Below, one piece after another: positions 44,221 through 54,464 of a DNA stretch of 64,000 nucleotides. The notes under the pieces were generated by a model that was not told the DNA's origin, did not search any database, and saw nothing but the letters and a program-made list of their open reading frames with translations. Source of the stretch: Leptodactylus fallax. Lineage: Eukaryota; Chordata; Amphibia; Anura; Leptodactylidae. The translations under genes and the position numbers were made by a program. How positions within the stretch are numbered: the stretch's first letter is position 1; every line of letters begins with the position of its first letter. The DNA is taken from the NCBI GenBank assembly GCA_947044405.1, contig CAMRHE010000054.1, forward strand, positions 1,674,001 through 1,738,000, given 5' to 3'.

Positions 44221-45366
44221 CTGTGTCTTTCTTTATTAACCTCTTCCTGCTCAGCGCCATACTATTATATTATGCTGAGCGTATACTTAATGCTCAGTGG
44301 TGTAATAGTATGGCGCAGTACAGTAGTGCAACGGGAACAGGAGCTGTGCCTCTGACATTATTTTAGGGTCTCGGCTATATTATAAAGCCGAGACCCGCGA
44401 CTAGTCGCCATAGTCAGAAATTACTCCTACTATGACAGCTTAACCCCTCAGATGCCATGATCAATAGAGATCACAGCATCTGGGTGGTTTGGAGACATGA
44501 TCGCCCCTCACCCCCCATACCATCCCTCAGATGCCCCGTAATAAGATTGTGGGGCCGAGGGGTTACCATGTCAGCCAGGAGACAGAGGAATGGCCTCCTG
44601 ACTTTCTTTATCTATCGGGAATTGCAGTACATTGCAGTGGGGACCAGCACATTCCAGGTTCAAGTCCCCTTTAAGCATAGAAGAAAAGTTAAAAAAAAAA
44701 AGCTGAAAAAGTTAAAAATAAAGTTTAAAAAAAACAAATAATAAAAAGTTCAAAACCCCCACTTTTTAATTAAAAAACCAAGGCACATAATTTAAACAAA
44801 ATAAAATAAACAAACATATTAGGTATCCCCATGTGCTTGGAAGTCCGCACTCACCAAAAATAGCTTGATTTATCTCATACAGTGAACGCCATAAAACAAA
44901 AATATACTGCAATGCGCAAATTAATGTAAAATAAAAACTATAACTTTCCCCAAAAATAAAGAGTTCTTACATATGTCTGTCAACAAAACAGTAAAAAAGT
45001 TATAGGCGTCAGAATACAGTAACCCCAGGAAAATTGTTCATTTTTAAAAAATGCCATGTCAATTGTACTGTGAGTGAACACTGTAGTAACAAAATGCAAA
45101 AAATAATGATAAAATTGTGGGTTTTTTCACATGGACCCTTCAAAAATGTTAAGAAAAGCTAATCAAAACATAATATGTACCCCAAAATGATGTCAAATAA
45201 AACTACAACCCGTCACACAAAGAATAAGCCCTCACATAGCAAAAAATAGCCCTCACAAGTTGACAGAAAAATAAAAAAGTTATGAATTTTGGAATGCAGG
45301 GAAAAAAAATATGAAAAAAGTCTAGGAGAATTAACATTCAAACTACAATGCATTCTTAAAGGGTTA
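44221..45366 (+). repeat. Dispersed AT-rich repeat, family R, copy 5 (longest)
   Basis: It runs from TTAACCTCTTCCTGCTCAGC to CATTCTTAAAGGGTTAAA, so the outer words (TTAACC / GGGTTAA) are inverted. Landmarks in order: TGATCAATAGAGATCACAGC, the B-box-like GGTTCAAGTCCCC at 44660, an A/T tract, AGGTATCCCCATGTGCTTGG, ATACAGTGAACGCC, ATCAAAACATAATATGTACC. It encodes no long protein. This is the best reference copy in the window. Confidence 0.65.
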
Positions 45367-45755
45367 AATAACTTGTAGCTTACTGTAATATTGGATCTTC
45401 CAAGCTTTTCTACATGTTCTGCATGTACTTCGATTACTTTAGAATTCTGCTTAGTCTGCATTTAAGCCAAGCATTTGTTGTTTCAAAACTGACTTCATCC
45501 TGCTAATCTACCTAAGCTATCCTGTAACTCACTGGGGGTTACAGTGGGGAAAAAAAGCATTTAGTCAGCCACCAATTGTGCAAGTTCTCCCACTTAAAAA
45601 GATGAGAGAGGCCTGTAATTGACATCATAGATAGACGTCAAATATGAGAGACAAAATGAGAAAACAAATCCAGAAAATCACATTGTCTGATTTTAAAGAA
45701 TTTATTTGCATATTATGGTGGAAAATAAGTATTTTGTCAATAACAAAAGGTCATC

Positions 45756-46055
45756 TCAATACTTTGCTATATATCCTTTGTTGGCAATGACAGAGGTCAA
45801 ACGTTTTCTGTAAGTCTTCACAAGGTTGGCACACACTGTTGCTGGTATGTCGGCCCATTCCGCCATGCAGATCTCCTCTAGAGCAGTGATGTTTTGGGGC
45901 TGTCGCTGGGCAACATGGATTTTCAACTCCCTCCAAAGGTTTTCTATGGGGTTAAGATCTGGAGACTGGCTAGGCCACTTGAAATGCTGTTTACGAAGCC
46001 ACTCCTTCCTTGCCCTGGTGGTGTGCTTGGGCTCATTGTCATGCTGAAAGACCCA
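45756..46055 (-). pseudogene. Tc1-like transposase, C-terminal part
   Basis: The minus strand gives [20 protein letters not shown] (second catalytic Asp) and [20 protein letters not shown] (catalytic Glu), ending [18 protein letters not shown]. Compared with the copy at 58.1 kb, four residues are missing between RKQHFK and WPSQSP, consistent with an in-frame deletion, so the DDE spacing is short by that amount. The 5' part of the gene is at 50113-50814. Confidence 0.85.
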
Positions 46056-49000
46056 TGACTTTTGGATATGTGATGGACCCTCACTCCTTCCTAAAACCAT
46101 CCAAACTACAGTAAACACTGACTTTGGAATAAGCACACAAAACACTTTATTTTGGGTGTCAAAATGGCCACAGCTTTATTTAAATCACAGAACTAAAATA
46201 ATCACAGAAGGAGTCAGGTGAAGTACTAGACCATTGGGATTCACGAATACTGTGAGATCCCCAGCTGTCTGACAAACAGCAGCCGGCCAGACAGCAATAA
46301 AGGGGGCGGCACGCTCCGGCTTGCAATTCTAGCAGAGCCAGTACACTTTAAGGGCACCTACAGCCCTGTGCTTAACCACTGTGCCCGCCCCTGGATGACG
46401 TTACTATTACGACATCCTTCAGGATGGCCATTTCCAAAGCTCAGCCTGTTCACCACCATGAGGTTTAACCTCCTCTATTGGTTAAAATAAGTCCACAATA
46501 ATTTGCCTGCAACTTCCACCTGACTCCTCAACCGCCACAGAAGAGGCCATTTGACACCTTAAATGGACTCGACCACCACCAAACTGATTAGGAATGCAAA
46601 AGCCCTCTAGAAACTTTTTATACTAGTCCCATACCATCTTCTCTACAGTACTAAGCTATGAATGTTGCTGAAAATGCAACTAAAGTGAATGGCTGTAGTT
46701 CGAAACCAGTAAGGAGAAATGACTATAATACTGAAATTACCATAAACCGGTATACTGTACGTGGGGGATTCCGCCATACCACAAACATGTAATTGCCAAC
46801 CATTTATGCATATAAGTATATACTTCCCACTTATGTGATGTGGGGTCCCACTTATGGTGGTGGTAAATGTAAACAAATTATATAGATGTATATAGTATGT
46901 ATGAGATAACACCTCTTCAAGGAATACCTCTGCCACTAAAAAACTAGGACAGTCCATTTATATTCATTGGCAACCCTATACCCACTTACACTGCCAGGAA
47001 ATACATAGAGAGTATAAAGAAGGGAAGAGAAAAGTACTTGCTGTGCGTCAGCTTCTCCAGATACACAGCAACCACCGAGCACTTACTGTAGTGAAACCTC
47101 ACCATTGTTGTTCGATGGGTCCCAACCACATCAACAGTAAAACAAGCTATTAAATGATGCTTATAATGATGAATATAAGCCCATGATCTGCTTGATTTAC
47201 AAGAGTCTTTGAAGGCAGTGAGAGATCCTCTCCTGTCATATCTCAATCATTTTCAGAGCACTTAATGACCTTTACCCATAGCCGTATGCACCGACCCAAG
47301 GGCACCGAGACTGAAATTTGAAGCTAAAATTCTCTCTTTTGCTGGACCTGGGCCAGCACCATCCTGCCCGTTCCGCTAGGGAGCTACAGGACTGTATAGC
47401 TCCTGCATGCAGAGCATGGGGTTATCATGATAAGCAGTGCTGGGCTCCATTCTCTATCTGGCTACGATAGACACTCTACTGCATCTACGGCTGTATCACA
47501 CTGTCGGCAACCTTAAGAGAAATATGAATTGGTCAATATAAATGGTAATATATCTTCATTAAGAAAAATTACAAGTCAACAGAAATGGTCCTTGAAGCTA
47601 TAGATTTTTATCAAAAACATGCCCGCTTTATTTTAAATATTTTTTTCTCCCTCCAGCCGCAGCCACCACTGGCTCGGAGGGCTCAATTTATTGCACAGAC
47701 ATGTGAAAAATGATAGCCATGACCCTAGGGACTTACCCTAACAGGGTCTTTTTTTTTTTTTTAAATGAATAATTGATTTGTAGAAACCAGGTGGTCCATA
47801 CCTCCGATGGTTACCTTTCCACACCTGGGGTCCATACCTCCGATGGCTACTCCTCCACACCAGGGGCCATACCTCCGATGGTTACCCCTCCACACCAGGA
47901 GGCCATACCTCCAATGGTTACACCTGAGGTACCTGCACTGGGCTACACCTGAGGTGGTTGCCCATTACTGGTCAAATTATAAGTAACTTCAAGGACCCAT
48001 AAAAATAAATAAAAAAATAAAAATATATATTTATTGTCACTAGTGTGAATTATAATGCTAAAGTATAAAAAAAAAAAAAAAAAAAAACACAACAGTAAAT
48101 AACTGAATTACATTCTTTTAAGCACATACAGTCAAGAAATGGCAAAAATAGTTTGTTAGTGTATCCCAAACCACCAGCAGTTACACACTGGCTTGGAGGC
48201 ACTTGTACGCATCCCAATCCTAAGCAACCTTGCCCTATGGGGTTACATACTAAGGCAAGGCCACTGGCAATAACAGTGTAAAACACTGGCCTAAAGATTG
48301 GAGGCCCAGGCAGACAGGGTCCTCTCTTCCACTTGTACTAGATCACTCAGCTAGTTAGCTATCATAGTAAATGTCATAGTCAGGGATGGGAGCTGCTGCA
48401 GTATATGATGCCATAGTAACATATAATAATAGTAATCCATATACTTATCTGGATACAGACTGTAAGTCACCGGCTACACATGGAGAGTAAGAAATACAAT
48501 AATCCGGTGCAGTATTTGTCTGATATCCATTATCTACATGTGTTGAAGACTCAGAGGTCAGCCTACAACATGGCGGTCACTATATCACCGTATATACATG
48601 GCTATAAAACTATACAATTCTGTACATCCTACAAAGCAAGGTGCACCTGGGCCACCCACATCCCCGCCATGTGCTGAGCCCTCCATGAACACCTTTCAAA
48701 GCTATAAATATGATCTAGATATAATATATTCTGCTAGAAGACTGTTAAAAAACATCTAGATAAGGCCCAACGTAATCTACACAGTCTTATTCCATCCACC
48801 ATATTAGGTAATAGATCAATTTCCACATGGCAGATGAAATAGCTACATGAGGTAAGGGCAGACATTATATAGGCAGCAGCATCAGCAGGACAGCATATAT
48901 AAAGGGACAGAAGGCTGCCATATAACCACACAGGACTCAGTATACAGCCCTGATATGGAGGTCACATTTAGATCATTAGATGACACATATAGAAAGGGGA

Positions 49001-50112
49001 AATAATAATACCAGCATGTAACTTTTAGTGGATACAAACACCTTCTTCTTGAGGGGGAAGTCCTTGGAGCTAAAAAAGTCTGGTCGCCAATCTGTTCCAC
49101 CACGCGAAATTACCCCCAGCCACAACCACAGGCTCAGGGGCACCATAACACACAGAATGGCAGTTTACCACATAAAATAAACCACTCCCCGGGACACCAC
49201 CCAGCAGGAGCCCAAAGACCAGCCAGACCAAAACAGCAGTTAATCCTAGGGGAAACTAACCACCATGTTTCCCCACTACCGATAATTTCAACCAACTCCA
49301 AGGACCCCCCACCCCGCCAATTAAAAATAACCTGTATACAGTATGGCCAGTATACACAGTATGGCCCATATACAGCCCTGAGAAGGAGGTCACATAGAAA
49401 TTATTAGCTTTAACCTATCCCCAGCATGATCAGTATTAGCACAGAGATGGAGGACATATACAGGGAATATCAGTGCAGTCTCCATTAATATCACACTGTA
49501 TATCTGATCCCCGGCTTTCAGATCATGCTGTCCCTCTCTCACCACAGTGTCTACATTACATGTAACCTCCCAGCTCCACCATAGAGAGCCCCTCAGTCCC
49601 CAGGACTCATGAACAATCTGCATTATACAGCAGTAATCTATGATATATCAGTCATGTCTGCAGTGTGTGAGGTCAATACATGAGGGGACTCTGACAGGAT
49701 AAATCCTGTGGTAATACTGCAGCATATACAGTATGAAGTAGAATGGTGATACTAAACTAGTAATGATGTGTAATGTGAATGTGGTCACACCAGTGTGGAG
49801 TGAGGTGATAAGCCCCAATATCATACTCCCTGATTCAGCAGACATGTTTAATGTTTTCTCCAGTCCTTGTGGTGAGCAAGAGGAAGAGATGAATGAGACA
49901 GGAAGTTACATCTATTCCTAAACTCCTCCCTCCCTACAGTAACACACTAGCCACTATATACTTCTAAAGCTGAATATACACACATATACTCTTAAATCTG
50001 AACCAGCTTGTATAAATCCACACAACTACTGCACAAAGATGAAACTGCAGGAGTTATTGGTTCCCCCATCCCAAAGTCATGTCCCCCTTTGCTAATGGCT
50101 TCGGGGGTGTCT
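46056..50112 (-). other. Unidentified 4057-bp insertion inside Tc1
   Basis: Tc1 homology stops after GAAAGACCCA (46046-46055) and resumes with GCCACGTTTCATC (50113), with no loss against the unbroken copy. The plus-strand start TGACTTTTGGATATG and a sequence near the other end (CATCCCAAAGTCA at 50073-50085) are loosely inverted. Read on the minus strand, the far end has two AATAAA signals (about 46130 and 46175) after GC-rich DNA, like a transcript or LTR end. At 49845-49648 there is a 65-codon frame with a hydrophobic stretch (MSAESGSMILGLITSLHTGV) after a purine-rich leader, and 49623-49390 gives another frame. Two similar AG-ended blocks (TCAGGGCTGTATA near 48940 and 49375) look like duplicated exon borders. 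I do not recognise a family. Confidence 0.5.
47788..47965. repeat. Minisatellite, about 35-bp unit
   Basis: CCATACCTCCGATGGTTACC recurs at about 47798, 47832, 47868 and 47904 with small changes, each followed by a CCACACCAGG-like part, and decays into ACACCTGAGGT repeats. Four units. Confidence 0.85.
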
Positions 50113-50814
50113 GCCACGTTTCATCTTCAATGCCCTTGCTGATGGAAGGAGGTTTGCACTCAAAATCTCACAATACATGACCCCATTTATTCTTTCATGT
50201 ACACAGATCAGTCGTCCTGGTCCCTTTGCAGAGAGACAGCCCCAAAGCATGATGTTGCCGCCCCCATGCTTCACAGTAGGTATGGTGTTCTTTGGATGCA
50301 ACTCAGCATTCACTCTCCTCCAAACATGACGAGTTGTGTTTCTACCAAAGAGTTCTACTTTGGTTTCATCTGACCATGTAACATTTTCCCAATATTCTTC
50401 TGGAACATCCAAATGCTCTCTAGCAAATTTCAGACGGGCCAGATATGTACTGGCTTAAGCTGGGGGACACATCTGGCACTGCAGGATCTGAGTGCCTGGC
50501 GGCGTAGTGTGTTACTGACGGTAGCCTTTGTTACGTTAGTCCTAGCTTTCTGCAGGTCATTCACTAGGTCCAAACATGTGGTTCTGGGATTTTTGCTCAC
50601 CGTTCTTGTGATCATTTTGTGAGATCTTGCGTGGAGCCCCTGATAGAGGGAGATTATCAGTGGTCTTGTATGTCTTCCATTTTCTAATTATTGCTCCCAC
50701 AGTTGATTTCTTCACACAAATCTGCTTGCCTATTGCAGATTCAGTCTTCCCAGCCTGGTGCACATCTACAATTTTGTTTCTGGTGTCCTTCCACAGTTCT
50801 TTGGTCTTCACCAT
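50113..50814 (-). pseudogene. Tc1-like transposase, N-terminal and central part
   Basis: Starts at the ATG at 50814 with [20 protein letters not shown] and [20 protein letters not shown], the first helix-turn-helix. After a frame change the second DNA-binding half ([20 protein letters not shown]) follows, then [20 protein letters not shown] with the first catalytic Asp and [20 protein letters not shown]. It breaks off at ARALKMKRG where the 4.06-kb insertion begins. Two frame changes are visible, so the gene was probably inactive in any case. Confidence 0.8.
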
Positions 50815-51178
50815 AGTGGAGTTTGGAGTGTGACTGTTTGAGGTTGTGGACAGGTGTCTTTTATACTGATAACAATTTCAAACAGGTGCCATTACAGGTA
50901 ATGAGTGGAGGACAGAGGAGCCTCTTAAAGAAGAAGTTACAGGTCTGTGAGAGCCAGAAATCTTGTTTGTTTGTAGGTGACCAAATACTTATTTTCCACC
51001 ATAATTTGCAAATAAATTCTTAAAAAATCAGACAATGTGATTTTCTAGATATGTTTTCTCATTTTGTCTCTCATAGCAGAGGTCTACCTATGATGACAAT
51101 TACAGGCCTCTCTCATCTTTTTAAGTGGGAGAACTTGCACAATTGGTGGCTGTCTAAATACTTTTTTTCCCCACTGTA

Positions 51179-51714
51179 TTTATCATCTGCCCCTTTTTTG
51201 GCCATACTTTTAACAGGTGCACCTTTTTTTAGACTAGATTTACTGTGGTGCTTATTTTTGATGTAGGCCCACCTCCTTATTAAATGATGGGCATGTTAGT
51301 TAGTTTAGATGCGCCTTTATTGCCCATGTGCATTTTGCCCCTTTTTTATTCAAAAAGGCGCAATTGCTAAAAAATTGCGCAATTACCCCTTTTTAATGCT
51401 TTCTAACCTGACAGTTTCTTTTACGTACCCCATAGACTGGAGTGCATTTGCTCCTTTTTTGCCCCTTTTTAAAAAGGCGCAAGTCATAAATGTGAAAAAG
51501 CGTGAAAAGGATTTCTATTTAGGTCACGCCCACTTTTCTCACCAAAAAGCAGAAGTGGCAAGAGCTGCATCACATCTGGAAAAAAAAAAAGGTGCTCTGC
51601 TGCAATGATTTCTCTTACCATGACTGTGCTAGGAGTGTCTCAGGCTCAAGTCAAGACTGCAACACAACATCCAAAGGTCAGTGCTCTATTAAGAATTCAC
51701 CATTGCTCTGCAGC
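51179..51714. other. Unclassified stretch
   Basis: T-rich DNA with repeated TGCCCCTTTTT and AAAAAGGCGCAA words between 51185 and 51510; probably an unclassed dispersed repeat. No gene. Confidence 0.4.
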
Positions 51715-53030
51715 ATAACGCCAATATACCTTAAAAACATCTACTTTTCATACTGTGAAAACTGCAAATACTCTTGGTGTTGCATCATTAAACACTCAGT
51801 TCTCCAATCCATCATGAATGCAGCAGCTAGTTTAAACTTTCAGTCCAACTACTATATAGATACTTTTACCCTGTGCCAGTCTGTGTGCTGGTTGCTCATT
51901 TAATTTAGAATACAATATATGTTTATTGCTTTCACCTATTTTCCCTTTAAGTTCTCTTTTACTTAAAGAGGACCTTTCATGTCCTCATATATATGCTGTT
52001 TTACATACCGCTAGAAAACCGACAGCGCGCTAAATTCAGCGCACTGCCAGCTTTCCCGGCATGTGCCCCGGGGCTGGAGATATCGGCGGTCGTAGTTTCA
52101 CGGTTCACCGTCAGAAGGGCATTCCTGACAGTCTAGCTGCGCTGTGAGGAACGTCCTCCCTGACAGTATTCCTCCATAGCACTACAGTATACTGGAAGGC
52201 GTTTCTCACAGCTCAGCGTCATCACTGGGCTGCAAGGAACGCCCCCTCTCTCTGTACTCGTCCATAGCGCTGTGCTGTCAGAGGGGGCGTTCCTTACAGC
52301 CCAGCTCCTCCCCCAGGGAGGGCGTTCCTCACAGCGCAGCTAGACTGTCAAGAACACCCTTCTGATGGTGAACCGTGAAACTAAGACCCCCGATATCCCC
52401 AGCCCCGGGGCACATATCGGGAAAGCCGGCAGTGTGCTGAATTCTGCGCGCTGTCGGCTTTCTAGCGGTATGTAAAACAGCATATACATGAGGACTTGAA
52501 AGGTCCTCTTTAACACTCTACCTGTGCTATACCATTCTGATAGCGATCTAAGACTAACGTTCAAGATCCAAACCTCACATTCTTTTGTTCAATAATTTTC
52601 TAAAGCTGCCCCAGTCCTCTAGAATTTGACAACTCAAACAAAATATTCTGAACATCTAGTTTTATGCATGCTCTCGCAGCACATATTTTAGATAAGTCTG
52701 TCATATTCCCTAATATGACTCCTTTCCTTTTATTCCTCCATTTTACAGTCTTGCTCAGAATTTTATTCCATCACTCAACAGCATCCCTCACCTTTGTTTC
52801 ATAATAATGCACTTTATATAGTTTCTAAACATACAGCTGGATGAATAGCTCATGCGACTTTATGTATAATTCTTTATTATTTTTTTTTTAATAGATGGAC
52901 ATAATATTATTCAAGCACTTTTTTACTATCCCTATTTATACATACACTGTAAGCTCTTCTAAGAGGGGCCCACGATTTCTTATTAGTTTTTTACTATATA
53001 ATTTCTTATTTTGTCTTTACGTGTACTAAT
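51715..53030 (+). mobile_element. L2-like LINE C-terminal fragment, split by a foldback element
   Basis: The plus-strand frame near 51800-51960 reads SIMNAAASLNFQSNYYIDTF and CQSVCWLLI, and after the insertion (52540 onward) DLRLTFKIQTSHSFVQ then FSKAAPVL. These are the same blocks, in the same order, as in the LINE at 61.0-61.5 kb ([37 protein letters not shown]). A CACTGTAAGCTCTTCTAAGA word at 52946 matches the usual L2 3' UTR. Decayed, with stops. Confidence 0.7.
51963..52513. mobile_element. Palindromic foldback element with TTAA ends, copy 2
   Basis: TTAAAGAGGACCTTTCATGT and GAAAGGTCCTCTTTAA form the tips; the arms mirror each other (CATACCGCTAGAAAACCGAC / CGGCTTTCTAGCGGTATG). The sequence follows copy 1 at 26579-27180 but is shorter near the centre. 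It sits inside an L2-like LINE, which makes its limits clear: LINE similarity resumes soon after the second TTAA. Confidence 0.82.
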
Positions 53031-53054
53031 CTGCATAAAAAAGTGGTTACCTTA

Positions 53055-53215
53055 GGAAACCGGCGGACCCCATAGACTATAATGGGGGCTGTGTGGTTTC
53101 CACACGAAAAATGCAGAGAGAAAAGTGCTGCTTACAGGACTTTTCTCTCCGCATTTTTCATGCGGAGAGGGGAACGGAATGGTCCGAACGCAGATGTGAA
53201 CTGGGCCTTAGGCTC
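53055..53215. repeat. Short MITE-like repeat
   Basis: CCGGCGGACCCCATAGACTA, CAGAGAGAAAAGTGCTGCTT with its near-mirror GGACTTTTCTCTCCGC, and a closing GCAGATGTGAACTGGGCCTTAG form a hairpin-prone segment. Related words occur near 29410-29575. Confidence 0.45.
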
Positions 53216-54464
53216 TGTCTTTATATGCTACATGTATACCTAGGGTTCTGTAAGCCGTGTACAGGGGTGGGCTCCCCAGGATACAGCAAAGTCATGAACA
53301 AAGGAAGCGATTCCAAAGTAATTTAATAAAAAACAAGATTTTACTTTGTATAGTAACACCTCTTTACCAAAAAAACACTCCCAATTATTTACATGCACTC
53401 AGCCAGGAAACTGAGACCTTGGTGTTGTACAGCACGGTGCCCTCTGATGTGTGTCTCCAATACATTCCAAGCTTTTACCTATCTGCAGGCTGCAACTAAC
53501 CAGCCGCTTGTTACCTTTTTATCACCCTAGTCACAGGAACAATTCAGTGAGTATGATAGGGGCACCGGTGGTATAACACAAGAGCTTACAAACTTATCAA
53601 ATACCCCTATTCCCCACAAACAAAGTATAACCAAGTAAATATAATAGTATGTCAGCTTGCAAGCCAAAGAAATGTGACCATGTATAAAATGTCGCTTCTA
53701 GACTTCCTCAGAAGCTCCTCTCTGGGAGTTACAAGTCTATAGAACTCTCTGAGTCTTAGTCCTTACTACCGTATAGGTAGATAATTCACCAGTCGTGTGG
53801 CCTGTGGAGATGAGTTTGCCTAACTAGTCTAACTACAGGCCTTTACTCAGTCCCAAGCAAAACAATGTAATGCGGTGCATGCACGATTACTTCTCTTACT
53901 GATCCAGGTTTGAGTACATGTTAGCTTCAGTCTGGAACAGCTACAAGCAGGGCTCATCCAGAAAACATGCGATCTCACTGACAGGGCCACTTCTCAGCTG
54001 GGTCCTTGATAGCAATCTTCAACTTAGGATGCTGTCTGAACAAACCCTGGAACAATCTCTGCTTCAGCACCACCTTGCTGTCTTTATGATCCCTTAGGAA
54101 TCTTCCTTCGCTCACTTCAATCCTTCTTCTTCTAAAAGCTCAAAGCACACTCCTAAGATGGCTGCCACACACACCCTGTTCCTTCTTGATCCACCTCTGC
54201 AGAACAGGGTCTCCACGTCACTACTCCAGGGAATTACAGAATTACAGTCCTTCCCATTTCTGAGGTAACAGTGGCCTCTTGTGGTCAAACACACAAATGT
54301 CAGTTTATAAAAAAAATAAACTTATTTATAGAAACAGGTACATTCAAAACATGAGGACTGTTTCCCCATCTTACAGTTCCATTCTCTAGACAGCAGCAAA
54401 AGGGTGTCCTCTGAGGCTCTGCCAGGGCGATATGTGTCAGTATACCTTCTCTCAACTGAGTATA
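53216..54464. other. Unclassified stretch
   Basis: No gene recognised. The part from about 53310 (TAATTTAATAAAAAACAAG) to 54330 has the look of one long repeat unit read in antisense (polyadenylation-like words at one edge), but no ends or duplication were found. Confidence 0.4.

Larger units (their letters stand above)
45542..51176 (-). mobile_element. Tc1-like element split by a 4.06-kb insertion
   Basis: CAGTGGGGAAAAAA at 45542 and its inverse ending TTTTCCCCACTG at 51176 are the tips, with long inverted repeats of more than 200 bp (GATGAGAGAGGCCTGTAATT mirrored near 51100). TA flanks both sides (45540-45541; 51177-51178). Removing 46056-50112 leaves about 1578 bp, normal for Tc1. The same family occurs at 57876-59191, which gives the unbroken reference for the split point. 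Confidence 0.9.

Noticed and set aside
47788..47965. CRISPR-like array
   Set aside because: The units are directly adjacent with no unique spacers, there are no cas genes and the DNA is eukaryotic in character; it is a minisatellite.
46056..50112. Helitron insertion
   Set aside because: The lack of duplication would fit, but the insert lies between A and G rather than A and T, and the expected TC start and CTRR hairpin end are not seen.
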